From: Nocardia albiluteola
Lineage (GTDB): Bacteria; Actinomycetota; Actinomycetes; Mycobacteriales; Mycobacteriaceae
Assembly: GCF_018860155.1 (NCBI RefSeq)
Contig: NZ_JAHKNI010000003.1
Coordinates: 310,001-374,000, forward strand
DNA: 64,000 nucleotides
Direction of reading: 5' to 3'
Both the position numbers and the translations under genes were made by a program. Shown in pieces: positions 50,530-58,632 of this stretch (its first letter is position 1; the number at the start of each line of letters is the position of its first letter). Under the pieces are notes generated by a model. The model did not search any database. It had not been told where the DNA came from and worked only from the letters and a program-made list of their open reading frames with translations.

Positions 50530-51255
50530 CTAGACGAGCAGATGTCCGCCCTCGACGTGCAGGACCGTGCCGGTCATGAAGCCGTTGTCGATGACGGCCC
50601 GGAAGGCGGCGGCGATGTCCTCGGGGCGGCCGATCCGCTCGACCGGCAGGCGCGCGGCCATGGCGGCCAGCCGCTCGTCCTTGCTGTCGCCGGCGAAGGC
50701 GTTCCAGATCGGGGTGTCGACCCAGCCAGGGGATACGGCGTTGACCCGGACCGGCGCCAGTTCCAGTGCCAGCGCTCGCACCAGCCCCTCGAGGGCGGCG
50801 TTGGCGGTGGCGACGACGGTGCTGCCGACGGCGGCCGGACGGTAGGCGGCGATGCCGGAGGTCACGGTGAGCGATCCGGTCAGCAGCGGCGCCGCGTACT
50901 TGGCCACCAGCCACGGTCCGAGCACCTTGGCGTCGATGATCGACCGGGCGTCGGCGAGGGGGAGTTCCGCGAGCGGTCCGTAGCCGGCGGCCATGTCCGC
51001 GGCGGTGACGATGATGTGCTCGATCGGCCCGGACAGTGTGTCGCCGAACAGGGTTCGCACCGATTCCTCGTCGGTGATGTCGGCCCGGACGGTGTGGAGG
51101 CGGTCGGAGGCGAGATCGGCGGCGGCGGCGTCGAGCCGGTCGCGGGACCGGCCGGCGATGGTGACCTCGTGGCCGTCGCGCAGGAGGTCACGGGCCAGGG
51201 CCAGGCCCATCCCGGAGCTGCCGCCGATGATGAGGGTGTGCGAGATATCGGTCAT
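50530..51255 (-). CDS. Atypical SDR lacking the catalytic Tyr-Lys
   Basis: 241 residues. The N-terminal GGSSGMG nucleotide loop (11-17) and IAGRSRDRL suggest NADP(H). At the active site, where YxxxK should be, the sequence runs STVVATANAAL, with Val and Asn at the Tyr and Lys positions. NNAG is also replaced by VTAAD. The C-terminal VNAVSPGWVDTP and TGTVLHVEGG are normal. It may bind nucleotide without redox chemistry or use a different mechanism. It diverges from an XRE/MmyB-type regulator, a frequent arrangement for regulator and controlled reductase. Confidence 0.88.
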   Translation of the reverse strand: MTDISHTLIIGGSSGMGLALARDLLRDGHEVTIAGRSRDRLDAAAADLASDRLHTVRADITDEESVRTLFGDTLSGPIEHIIVTAADMAAGYGPLAELPLADARSIIDAKVLGPWLVAKYAAPLLTGSLTVTSGIAAYRPAAVGSTVVATANAALEGLVRALALELAPVRVNAVSPGWVDTPIWNAFAGDSKDERLAAMAARLPVERIGRPEDIAAAFRAVIDNGFMTGTVLHVEGGHLLV

Positions 51256-51406
51256 GGGAACCACTGTGGCCGCCGATGCGGGTCGCGGGGAGACCGTGCC
51301 GGGCCTGGTCCCGGCAGGGCCACCCCGTCGGCGCGGGGAACAGGGAGACTGGCGGGAGTGTTGCCACGTGTCGCACAGCGGAGGAGTCGAGTGATGAGGT
51401 GCTGTC

Positions 51407-52315
51407 GTGAGTGATCGTCGCGTTCTGGGGGATTTTCTGCGTGCACGCCGGGCGCGGTTGAACCCCGAGCACCTCGGGTTGCCACGAGGCGCCGGGCGGC
51501 GGCAGACGCCGGGGCTGCGCCGTGAGGAGGTGGCTACGCTGGCGGGCCTGAGTGTGGACTACTACATCCGGCTCGAACAGGGGCGAGACACCAATCCCAG
51601 CCTGGCGGTACTGGATGCGCTGGCGTCGGCGCTGCGGCTCGACGAGGACGAGCGCGCGCACCTGTACGACCTGGCGCGCGCGGTGATGTCTCGCCGCCCG
51701 GCCCCGGCGAGTGTGCGGCAGGAGCCGCGGCCGGGGCTGCTGCTTCTACTGGAATCGGTGCGGCCCACGCCCGCGTTGATCCTGGACCAGCCCAGCAACG
51801 TGCTGGCCGCGAATACGGAGGCGTTGCGCCTGTTCGACGGCATGGCGGATTATCCTGCGCCGGAACGGAATCTGGTGCGTTACGTGTTCACCCATCCGGC
51901 GGCGCGCTCGACGTGGGTGGATTGGGAGGGGGTCACCCGGGACTGCGTGGCGCACCTGCGGACGGTGCAGGGCCGCGAACCCGATTCCCCCGCCCTGGCC
52001 GCGGTGGTGTCGCAATTGTGCCGGGAGAGCCCGGAATTCGCGGACCTGTGGGCCCACTACGATGTGAAGACCAAACGCGGTGCGATGCGCAAGCTGCACC
52101 ATCCCGCGGTCGGCCGCTTCACGCTCACCTCGGAAATCCTCACCGCCCCGGACGGCCAGCGCTTTGTCGCGTTCCAGGCCGCCCCGGGCACCCCGGACCA
52201 TGATGCGCTGACGTTGTTGGGGATGGTGGGTGGCGGTGTGCCGCAGCGCCCGTCACGGGTGGTGGACGAGGGTGTACCAGAGCAGGGCGAGGGTGCCGAG
52301 CACGAAAAGCGGTGA
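51407..52315 (+). CDS. XRE regulator with MmyB-like ligand domain
   Basis: 302 residues. The HTH at about 8-75 has the LRREEVATLAGLSVDYYIRLEQGRDTNPS core, followed by a MmyB/PAS-like C-terminal domain (about 105-275, with LDQPSNVLAANTEALRLFDGM and VAFQAAPGTPDHDAL). This family typically controls a divergent SDR or oxidoreductase in actinobacteria, as here. GTG start at 51407. Its 3' end overlaps the convergent membrane-protein gene by 63 bp, which is unusual. Confidence 0.92.
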   Translation: MSDRRVLGDFLRARRARLNPEHLGLPRGAGRRQTPGLRREEVATLAGLSVDYYIRLEQGRDTNPSLAVLDALASALRLDEDERAHLYDLARAVMSRRPAPASVRQEPRPGLLLLLESVRPTPALILDQPSNVLAANTEALRLFDGMADYPAPERNLVRYVFTHPAARSTWVDWEGVTRDCVAHLRTVQGREPDSPALAAVVSQLCRESPEFADLWAHYDVKTKRGAMRKLHHPAVGRFTLTSEILTAPDGQRFVAFQAAPGTPDHDALTLLGMVGGGVPQRPSRVVDEGVPEQGEGAEHEKR

Positions 52316-52963
52316 CAGCACCCAGGTTTCGACCTTGTTGCCGGTGCGTTCGATGACCGGCACGCAGGTGCGCAGCTGGAACGGCCAGAACAGGCGGCAC
52401 CCGCGGTCGGTGAGACAGTCCCCGGCCAGGTGGGCCAGGGCGCCCAGGCCCACCGAGAACGGCAGCCAGGTGGGCTTGTCGGAGATCCACTGATCCATCG
52501 CGAAGGTCCCCGCGGCGGCGAGGACGACGACGGTGCCGTAGGCGGATATTCCGTGTCCGGGCGGGCACAGATTGAGCGCGCGCACGGCGAGCGCGAGCAG
52601 GAAGAAGACCAGGCCGAGGGTGAACCAACGGTGTAGCCAGTGCTCACCGGCCCAGGTGCCGATCGTGACGAGCGCGACGAACGCGAACGAGTGGGTGGCG
52701 TGCCGGTGCCCGCCCGATACCTGTGAGATCACCTTGCACGCGGCGTGCGAGACCGGGCCCAGCACATGGGCGATCGTGCCGTTGGGGTGGTCGGCGTCGG
52801 GCAGCAGCGCCGCGCCCGCGGTCAGGAAGGTGCCCATGACGAGGTCGACGGTGCTGATGTGACCCGCGGTGACGACCGGGAAGGTGAGTATCGAAAGGGG
52901 TAGCGCCGCAGCGGCTCCCGCCCAGGCGAGCGCGCCGCTGGTCGCGTGTGAATGTCCTAGCAC
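52253..52963 (-). CDS. YdjM/DUF457-like membrane protein (metal-dependent hydrolase superfamily)
   Basis: 236 residues with about five to six membrane helices. Metal-ligand-like motifs are HSHATSGAL at the N-terminus, LLPDADHPNG, GGHRHATHS and GALAHLAGDCLTDRGC. This is the YdjM/LexA-regulated membrane hydrolase pattern, often of unknown substrate. The GTG at 52963 is used because it places HSHA close to the N-terminus as in relatives. It overlaps the convergent regulator by 63 bp. Confidence 0.85.
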   Translation of the reverse strand: MLGHSHATSGALAWAGAAAALPLSILTFPVVTAGHISTVDLVMGTFLTAGAALLPDADHPNGTIAHVLGPVSHAACKVISQVSGGHRHATHSFAFVALVTIGTWAGEHWLHRWFTLGLVFFLLALAVRALNLCPPGHGISAYGTVVVLAAAGTFAMDQWISDKPTWLPFSVGLGALAHLAGDCLTDRGCRLFWPFQLRTCVPVIERTGNKVETWVLSPLFVLGTLALLWYTLVHHP

Positions 52964-53611
52964 CGCGTCGACACTAGCCGATACCGGACATACCGTTCGA
53001 ACACTCGAGCGCTGAGTCGCCCCGGAGTGTGAGCAACGTTGCGCCGCGGGCGGATCGGCATGGACGCGGTGATAGCGAACGGGAATTACGCAGGGCTGCT
53101 GCCGAAGCGGTGTGTGCATGGGTGGTGCCGCCGATGCCGTGTCCGAGTTCAGGTGTGGCGGTGGGAGTTCGGGCCGATGACGAGCAGCTGCCGCGCCGGA
53201 ACCAGGAAGATCAGCCCTGCGGGCACGCCGATCAGCGGTGCCGACGCGGCAAGGCCCAGGTAGGTCCGGCCGCGGTGAACGAGCCGGTGCAGGCGGTGCG
53301 CGTCGGCGCGGGTCGGCGCGGGTCGGGTGGCCGGCGGCGACCAGACTCGGGTAGACCAGCGCAATACGAAGAAGGTGACCGGAAAGTAGGTGTACACCAC
53401 CGCAACCGCCGTCGCCCGGTCACGTGATCGGGTTGATGCGAGCGGCTAACCCCGAACGGCATGCCAGGGCATCACCGATTCGCGTCCAGCCGAGGGCTCC
53501 GTGCGGTGTCTCGGACATTGAGACGCGCCACAGCGGGCTCGAGGTGTGCCCGAATCGGGACCGATGACTTTCGCGGTGAGCTCGCCTCTGTATGTGTAGG
53601 AGGTGATCGGC
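52964..53611. other. Gene-poor region at the left edge of the stress operon
   Basis: About 650 bp. The base pattern is irregular and less coding-like than the neighbours. A minus-strand reading frame at 53149-53400 encodes a hydrophobic stretch (APLIGVPAGLIFLVPA) that could be a leftover of a membrane protein. The 3' half leads into the leader-peptide ORF and must hold the operon promoter. No hairpin or RNA gene recognised. Confidence 0.45.
53149..53400 (-). pseudogene. Possible membrane-protein remnant
   Basis: An 83-codon frame with two hydrophobic stretches (VYTYFPVTFFVLRW and LGLAASAPLIGVPAGLIFLV) joined by an Arg/His-rich stretch. No RBS, no recognised relative and no flanking partner. 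I list it only because the second stretch looks like a true transmembrane helix followed by a short polar C-terminus. It may be noise. Confidence 0.25.
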
Positions 53612-53695
53612 ATGACCGCAACGGTCGTGATTCAGTATCAAGCACGCAGCCATTACCAGAGGCGTGAGCGGCTTCTCGCGGGAGAGCCGGAATGA
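53612..53695 (+). CDS. 27-aa leader peptide with near-ideal Shine-Dalgarno
   Basis: ATG 53612 lies 5 nt after AGGAGGTGATC (53599-53609 region), an extended match to the 16S anti-SD. The frame encodes 27 residues, beginning MTATVVIQYQAR and ending RLLAGEPE. Its TGA overlaps the ATG of the next gene (ATGA at 53692-53695). The product is polar and basic, with Tyr, Gln and Arg. This looks like a leader that loads ribosomes for translational coupling, or a regulatory peptide. No family known. Confidence 0.7.
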   Translation: MTATVVIQYQARSHYQRRERLLAGEPE

Positions 53696-54450
53696 GCCCG
53701 GCGGACCGACCAGGCACCACCGCAGTGGTCACCGGTGCCGGCCGGGGCTTCGGAGCTGGGATCGCGGCTGCGCTGATCGGGCAAGGGCACAGGGTCGTCG
53801 GTGTGGCGCGTACCGCCGACGACCTGGCGGATGTGCAGCGGGAGCTGGGTTCGGAATTTGTCCCGATAGTCGCTGACGCGACCGTTGCGGAGACCGCCGC
53901 GTCGCTGATCGAGGAATACCAGCCGACGCTGCTGGTGCTCAACGCGGGCGCGAGTCCCGGTATCGGCCCGGTGCACGAACAAACGTGGGAATCGTTCAGC
54001 CGCAACTGGCAGGTCGACACGCAGCACGCCTTCCACTGGATCGGCGCTGCTCTGCGGCACCCCCTGCCACCGGGAAGCCTGGTGGTGGCGATCTCCAGCG
54101 GCGCCGCCGTGGGCGGCTCACCGCTCAGCGGCGGATACTCCGGCGCGAAGGCGATGATCCGATTTCTCGCCGGGTACGCCGCCGAGGAATCCCGTCGCGC
54201 CGGACTCGGCATCGGCTTTGCCACCGTGCTGCCACAACTGACCCCCGCCACCGCGCTCGGCGCTGCCGGGGTAGCCGCGTACGCAGACCGTCAGGGAGTC
54301 GACACCGTCACCTTCGCGGCGGCTTTCGAACCGCTGCTCACCCCTGATCTGGTCGGATCCGAGATCGCGCGTCTCTGTCAGGACACGGACACCCCGGACG
54401 AACACCGCGTGTATCAGCTCAATGGCCGCGGTCTTCACGCGCTGGCGTGA
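53692..54450 (+). CDS. Short-chain dehydrogenase/reductase (first of two)
   Basis: 252 residues with an intact active site: TGAGRGFG (14-21), LNAGA (83-87), S135/S136 and Y149/K153 (YSGAK). The start ATG overlaps the leader stop by 4 nt. Followed by a second SDR after 19 bp. The C-terminal 60 residues diverge from classical SDRs. Probable NADP(H)-linked reductase. First main gene of the plus-strand operon that ends at 59.5 kb. Confidence 0.9.
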   Translation: MSPADRPGTTAVVTGAGRGFGAGIAAALIGQGHRVVGVARTADDLADVQRELGSEFVPIVADATVAETAASLIEEYQPTLLVLNAGASPGIGPVHEQTWESFSRNWQVDTQHAFHWIGAALRHPLPPGSLVVAISSGAAVGGSPLSGGYSGAKAMIRFLAGYAAEESRRAGLGIGFATVLPQLTPATALGAAGVAAYADRQGVDTVTFAAAFEPLLTPDLVGSEIARLCQDTDTPDEHRVYQLNGRGLHALA

Positions 54451-54469
54451 ACAACAGAAAGAGAAGGTT

Positions 54470-55261
54470 ATGTTGCTTGAAAGCAAGAACGTCGTTGTCT
54501 ACGGCGCAGCAGGCGCGATTGGTAGTGCGGTGGCCCGCGCATTCGCGCACGAAGGCGCCAAGGTATTTCTGACGGGCCGCAATCTGGACACAGTGGAGAC
54601 TGTCGCGAAGGAGATCACGGCGGCGGGCGGCGCGGCCGAAAGCGCCGTGGTCGATGCCGGCGACGAGAAAGCGGTGACCGACCATCTAGCTGCGGTCGTC
54701 GCCGACGCGGGCAGCATCGACGTGTCGTTCAACGCGATCGGAATCTCACCGCGAGGACTGCAGGGAATCCCGTTCACCGAATTGCCGGTCGAGAATTTCA
54801 TGCGCCCGATCACGACCTACACCCAGGCTCATTTCGTCACCGCGAAATCTGCTGCACGACACATGATCGCCCAGCGGTCGGGGGTGATCATGATGAACAC
54901 ACCCGAACCGGCCCGCCTGCCGATGCCTCTGGTGGGCGGCATGAGCGTCGGCTGGGCGGCCATGGAAGGTCTCAACCGGGCGCTGTCGACCGAATGGGCA
55001 CAGCACGGCGTCCGCACGATTTGCCTGCGCACCACCGGCATGGCGGAGACACCGACCATCCACACCGTGTTCGGGCTACACGCGGATGCGATCGGTATGG
55101 CGAAGGATCAATTGCTCGAGATGGAGGGTGCGATGACCCACCGCAAGCGGTTGACCGCACTGGATGAACTGGCGCAGGCGGCAGTGTTGCTCGCCTCCGA
55201 CCGGGCATCGGCGATGACCGGCACTGTCGCCAACTTGACCGGCGGACTCATCGTCGACTGA
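54470..55261 (+). CDS. SDR-fold protein without Tyr-Lys pair
   Basis: 263 residues. GAAGAIG (12-18) and LTGRNLDTVE indicate NADP(H) binding. The active-site region reads MMNTPEPARLPMPLVGGMSVGWAAMEGL: the Tyr and Lys are missing. The C-terminus has TGTVANLTGGLIVD, as in normal SDRs. With the preceding intact SDR it may form a heteromer in which only one subunit is catalytic. ATG 54470 with AGAAGG upstream. Confidence 0.88.
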   Translation: MLLESKNVVVYGAAGAIGSAVARAFAHEGAKVFLTGRNLDTVETVAKEITAAGGAAESAVVDAGDEKAVTDHLAAVVADAGSIDVSFNAIGISPRGLQGIPFTELPVENFMRPITTYTQAHFVTAKSAARHMIAQRSGVIMMNTPEPARLPMPLVGGMSVGWAAMEGLNRALSTEWAQHGVRTICLRTTGMAETPTIHTVFGLHADAIGMAKDQLLEMEGAMTHRKRLTALDELAQAAVLLASDRASAMTGTVANLTGGLIVD

Positions 55262-55321
55262 CCACGGTGCCCCGACCATCGTGCCGGTGGCCGGGGCACC
55301 GTCAATTCAAGGAGCAAAGCA

Positions 55322-56029
55322 ATGAACGATCTACTTGCGACCGCGGTCGCCGCGCACGGCGGTCTGGACCGGTGGAACCGGATCAAGACGATCCGAGTCG
55401 ACGCCGCTATCAGCGGGGCCTTCTGGCAGATGAAGGAAAAAGCAGATGCGATGAGCAACGTCCGCTTCGAGGTGGACACCACACGGCAACAGCTGACCAT
55501 GGACTACCTCACTCAGGACCGACGCTCGGTGTTCCAACCCGACCGCGTCGTCCTGCAACGACCCGACGGCACAGTCGTCGACACGCGCGAGGACCCGGAA
55601 CGCTCGTTCGACGGCCACGAGTTCCAAAGCCCGTGGGACGACCTGCATCTCGCATACTTCACCGGAGAAGCACTATGGACGTACTTGAATGGGCCGTTTC
55701 TGTTGACCTGGCCTGGGTTCGTTTGCGAAGAGATCGCGCCCGTCGAGGTCGATGGTGAAACGTGGCGGCGTTTGAGTGTGGCCTTCCCCGATCACGTCAA
55801 GAGCCACACCCGCAAGCAGGTGTTCTGCTTCGGCCCGGACGGGCTGCTGCGCCGCCACGACTTCACCATCGACATCGTCGACCCGACCACCGAATCACAC
55901 CTCTATGCCGCCGACTACCGCGATATCGACGGCATCATCATCCCGGCCACCCGCCGGGCCTACGCCCCGATGGGCGACGACCAGATCGTCTTCGTCGCCA
56001 TCGACATGGCCGACATCACCATCCGTTGA
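55322..56029 (+). CDS. Conserved hypothetical protein, beta-rich
   Basis: 235 residues, soluble, with alternating beta-strand-like patterns (LQRPDGTVVDTRED, RKQVFCFGPDGLLRRHDFTID, HLYAADYRDIDGIIIPATRRAY). The last part, DGIIIPATRR followed by strands, resembles LolA-like or outer-membrane-lipoprotein-sorting folds seen in small actinobacterial proteins, but I cannot assign it. No signal peptide, so presumably cytosolic. ATG 55322 after AAGGAGC. Fourth ORF of the operon. Confidence 0.75.
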   Translation: MNDLLATAVAAHGGLDRWNRIKTIRVDAAISGAFWQMKEKADAMSNVRFEVDTTRQQLTMDYLTQDRRSVFQPDRVVLQRPDGTVVDTREDPERSFDGHEFQSPWDDLHLAYFTGEALWTYLNGPFLLTWPGFVCEEIAPVEVDGETWRRLSVAFPDHVKSHTRKQVFCFGPDGLLRRHDFTIDIVDPTTESHLYAADYRDIDGIIIPATRRAYAPMGDDQIVFVAIDMADITIR

Positions 56030-56059
56030 TCCCAAATCTCCCGAGACGAGGACATCACG

Positions 56060-56770
56060 ATGAGCAACACCCACCGAGCCCCGGTCGTCACGCAGGCGGA
56101 ATGGGAGGCCGCGCGTGTGCGGCTGCTGGCGAAGGAGAAAGAGCTGACTTGCGCTCGCGACGCCCTGGCCGCGGACCGCAGGCGGATGCCGTGGTTGAAG
56201 ATCGACCAGGAATATGTCTTCGACGGGCCCAGTGGAACCGTGCGCTTGCCCGACCTGTTCGAGGGCCGCCGCCAACTGCTGCTCTACCGAGCCTTCTTCG
56301 AGCCGGGGGTGGACGGCTGGCCCGACCACGCGTGCGTCGGCTGCTCCCTGATGGCCGACCAGATCGCCCATCAAGCGCATCTCCATGCCCGCGACACCAC
56401 ACTCGCCTTCGCCTCCCGTGCATCGCAACCCGACATCGAGCGGGTGAAAGCGCGCACGGGCTGGTCCATGCCCTGGTACACGATCACCGACGGTTTCGAC
56501 GCCGACTTCGGCGTGGCCGACTGGTACGGCACGAACGCCTTCATTCGCGACGGCGACACTGTCTACCGCACCTATTTCATCAACGACCGTGAGCATGAGC
56601 CGATGGGCGCAACGTTGAGTTCCCTCGACTTCACCGCACTCGGACGCCAAGAGGACTGGGAGGACTTACCCGAAGGCTACCCCCGGGTGCCGCGATTCTC
56701 GTGGCTGAAGCGACATGACGAATACGGCCCGACCGAGCCCGCAGGCCGGCCCAGCACTGTCGACAGATAG
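56060..56770 (+). CDS. DUF899 family thioredoxin-like protein
   Basis: 236 residues. Family features are the N-terminal TQAEWEAARVRLLAKEKELT, the thioredoxin-like WLKIDQEYVFDGPSGTVRL, the Cys pair ACVGCS and the GWSMPWYTI segment. DUF899 proteins are presumed redox-active, linked to oxidative stress, with no proven reaction. It starts 30 bp after the preceding gene with GAGGA upstream. The CVGC pair supports a disulfide-exchange role. Confidence 0.9.
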   Translation: MSNTHRAPVVTQAEWEAARVRLLAKEKELTCARDALAADRRRMPWLKIDQEYVFDGPSGTVRLPDLFEGRRQLLLYRAFFEPGVDGWPDHACVGCSLMADQIAHQAHLHARDTTLAFASRASQPDIERVKARTGWSMPWYTITDGFDADFGVADWYGTNAFIRDGDTVYRTYFINDREHEPMGATLSSLDFTALGRQEDWEDLPEGYPRVPRFSWLKRHDEYGPTEPAGRPSTVDR

Positions 56771-56781
56771 GCGGTACCCCG

Positions 56782-57219
56782 ATGAACAGCGGCTTCCCAG
56801 ATGCGGTTGCGACACTCACCATTTCCCACGCCCCCGCCAGGGTTTGGGCGGCGATCACCGACCCCGCTGATATCAAGCAGTACTTCTTCGGCACTGAAGT
56901 CGTCACCGACTGGCAGATCGGCCAACCGATCGTCTGGCGCGGAGAATGGCAGGGCAAGTCCTTCGAGGACCACGGGAAGGTGCTCGAATTCGAGCCATTG
57001 CAGCGCTTCAGCGTGACACATTACAGCCCGCTCACAGGTTTGCCCGATTTGCCAGAGAACTATCACACCGTCACTTATGCCGTGGAGCCCACCGCGGATG
57101 GCACCACGCTGACCATTCGGCAGAGCCGCAACCGCAGCGAGGGCGAGGCCGCCGAGTCGGAGAAGTTGTGGCGGATGGTTCTCGACAATCTCAACCAATA
57201 CCTCGCACGAAACAATTGA
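56782..57219 (+). CDS. AHSA1/SRPBCC-family protein
   Basis: 145 residues of START-like fold: TISHAPARVWAAITDPADIKQYFFGTEVVTDW, then IVWRGEWQGKSFEDHGKVLEFEP and a C-terminal helix (SEKLWRMVLDNLNQYL). Members bind small hydrophobic ligands or Hsp90-like clients. It starts 11 bp after the DUF899 gene, so co-translation is likely. DUF899, AHSA1 and ECF sigma genes are a recurring neighbourhood in actinobacteria. Confidence 0.9.
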   Translation: MNSGFPDAVATLTISHAPARVWAAITDPADIKQYFFGTEVVTDWQIGQPIVWRGEWQGKSFEDHGKVLEFEPLQRFSVTHYSPLTGLPDLPENYHTVTYAVEPTADGTTLTIRQSRNRSEGEAAESEKLWRMVLDNLNQYLARNN

Positions 57220-57284
57220 CTCGAAAGCCTCGATTGCCGGCTTCCGGCGACCCGACGCGACACCCACAACAGGATCGGCGGATC

Positions 57285-58247
57285 ATGCACACTGTGACCG
57301 AGACCAAGGCCGGTAACGAGGACTTCGGACGGTTGAGTGAACCGTTCCGACGCGAGCTGCTCGCCTACTGCTACCGCATGCTCGGCTCGGTCGATGACGC
57401 CGAGGAAGTGGTTCAAGACGTCTATCTCGACGCCTGGCGTGCATACGACCGGTTCGAGGGCCGATCGTCGTTGCGGACCTGGCTGTACCGCATCGCGACC
57501 AGGGCGTGCTTCAAAGCACTGGAGAAAAGTAGACGCAGGCCACTGCCCGCTGATCTCCATGGCCCCGAGACAAACCTGGACATCAGCCGGGTCGAGAGAT
57601 CCCCGGAAATACCTTGGCTGCAACCGATACCCGACTTCCTATTCACCACCGCACCGGCCGACCCGGCGGCGGTCGTGGTGGAACGACAGACAATGCGGCT
57701 CGCACTGGTGGGAGCGCTCCAACAACTGCCACCCCGACAGCGAGCGGTGCTGATTCTCCGCGACGTGCTGCAATGGCGGACCGCCGAGGTCGCGCAACTT
57801 CTGGAAATGACCACGGCAGCCGTCAACAGCGCAATCCAACGCGCCCGAACCCTGGCCCCGATCAGCCCAGACGACCTGACCGAACCCGCCGAGCCACAGC
57901 AGCGGGCCCTGCTCGACCGCTACGTCAGCGCCTTCGAGACCGCGGATGTCGACCAACTCATCGCGGTATTGACCGAGGACGCCAGATGGGAAATGCCGCC
58001 GATCGCGACCTGGTTCGCAGGCCGCGATACCGTACTCGCCTTCCTCGCCAAACAGATGCGAATGATCGGGCCGACCCGGCTGGTCGCCACCTCCGCCAAC
58101 GGACAGCCTGCCTTCGCGGTCTACGCGCGCGGCCGAGACGGTGAATATCACCCTCACGCGCTGCACGTCCTGACGCTGACGAGCGAGGGCGTCGGCCGGA
58201 TCGTCGCGTACCACGGCACAGGGTTGTTTCCGCTGTTCGGACTCTGA
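57285..58247 (+). CDS. ECF sigma factor with SnoaL-like C-terminal domain (SigG-like)
   Basis: 320 residues. Sigma region 2 covers about 18-85 (LLAYCYRMLGSVDDAEEVVQDVYLDAWRAYDRFEGRSSLRTWLYRIATRACFKALE as successive helices). Region 4 covers about 130-190 (LPPRQRAVLILRDVLQWRTAEVAQLLEMTTAAVNSAIQRAR). A SnoaL/NTF2-like domain (about 200-320) takes the place of a separate anti-sigma. This is the TIGR02960/SigG type. The C-terminal domain is thought to modulate the sigma itself. ATG 57285 is preferred over longer readings that run into the upstream gene. It may control its own operon. Confidence 0.93.
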   Translation: MHTVTETKAGNEDFGRLSEPFRRELLAYCYRMLGSVDDAEEVVQDVYLDAWRAYDRFEGRSSLRTWLYRIATRACFKALEKSRRRPLPADLHGPETNLDISRVERSPEIPWLQPIPDFLFTTAPADPAAVVVERQTMRLALVGALQQLPPRQRAVLILRDVLQWRTAEVAQLLEMTTAAVNSAIQRARTLAPISPDDLTEPAEPQQRALLDRYVSAFETADVDQLIAVLTEDARWEMPPIATWFAGRDTVLAFLAKQMRMIGPTRLVATSANGQPAFAVYARGRDGEYHPHALHVLTLTSEGVGRIVAYHGTGLFPLFGL

Positions 58248-58259
58248 CACAGCAACGCG

Positions 58260-58490
58260 ATGTCCGAGCGGGAAGGGACGGCCGCAGGCAGTGCGGCACT
58301 CGACAGGCAGCTGCGGCTGTTTTGCTATCTCATGCTCGGCTCGGCCGACGCCACCGACCGCATGATGCGACGGATCTACCGTCACGCACTCGATCATCAA
58401 GACGACCAACAGGATCAACGATCAGAACGTCTCCGACTGTTCAGCATCGCCGCCGACCTTTGCGGGGTCCGCAATTGTTCATCGCACTGA
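58260..58490 (+). CDS. 76-aa sigma-region-2-like mini-protein
   Basis: The sequence LDRQLRLFCYLMLGSADATDRMMRRIYRHALDH, then RLRLFSIAADLCGV, aligns with region 2 of the ECF factor immediately upstream (ELLAYCYRMLGSVDDAEEVV...YRIATRACFKAL). Hydrophobic positions and the MLGS turn are kept, while the basic -10-contacting residues are changed. There is no region 4. It starts 12 bp after the sigma gene, ATG 58260. It could be a dominant-negative or antagonist protein, or a decaying duplicate. Confidence 0.65.
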   Translation: MSEREGTAAGSAALDRQLRLFCYLMLGSADATDRMMRRIYRHALDHQDDQQDQRSERLRLFSIAADLCGVRNCSSH

Positions 58491-58632
58491 CAAGAGCGCT
58501 ACGTACATAGCGTTACCAGCGCCGCTGCTTCCGCGGTTCGGTCTCGACGCAGAGTTGCCGGATTGCGGGACAGCCGAAATTCCGTGCGCTCACGGCGATG
58601 AGCTCCGAAACGATCAACCAAGGACGTGACAC

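Noticed and set aside
50489..50914. Extra frames opposite or out of frame with the atypical SDR
   Set aside because: Arg/Gly/Ala-rich shadows of the SDR gene without RBS.
53149..53400. A confident membrane protein gene
   Set aside because: Only one hydrophobic stretch is convincing; no RBS and no homologous pattern. Kept as low-confidence remnant only.
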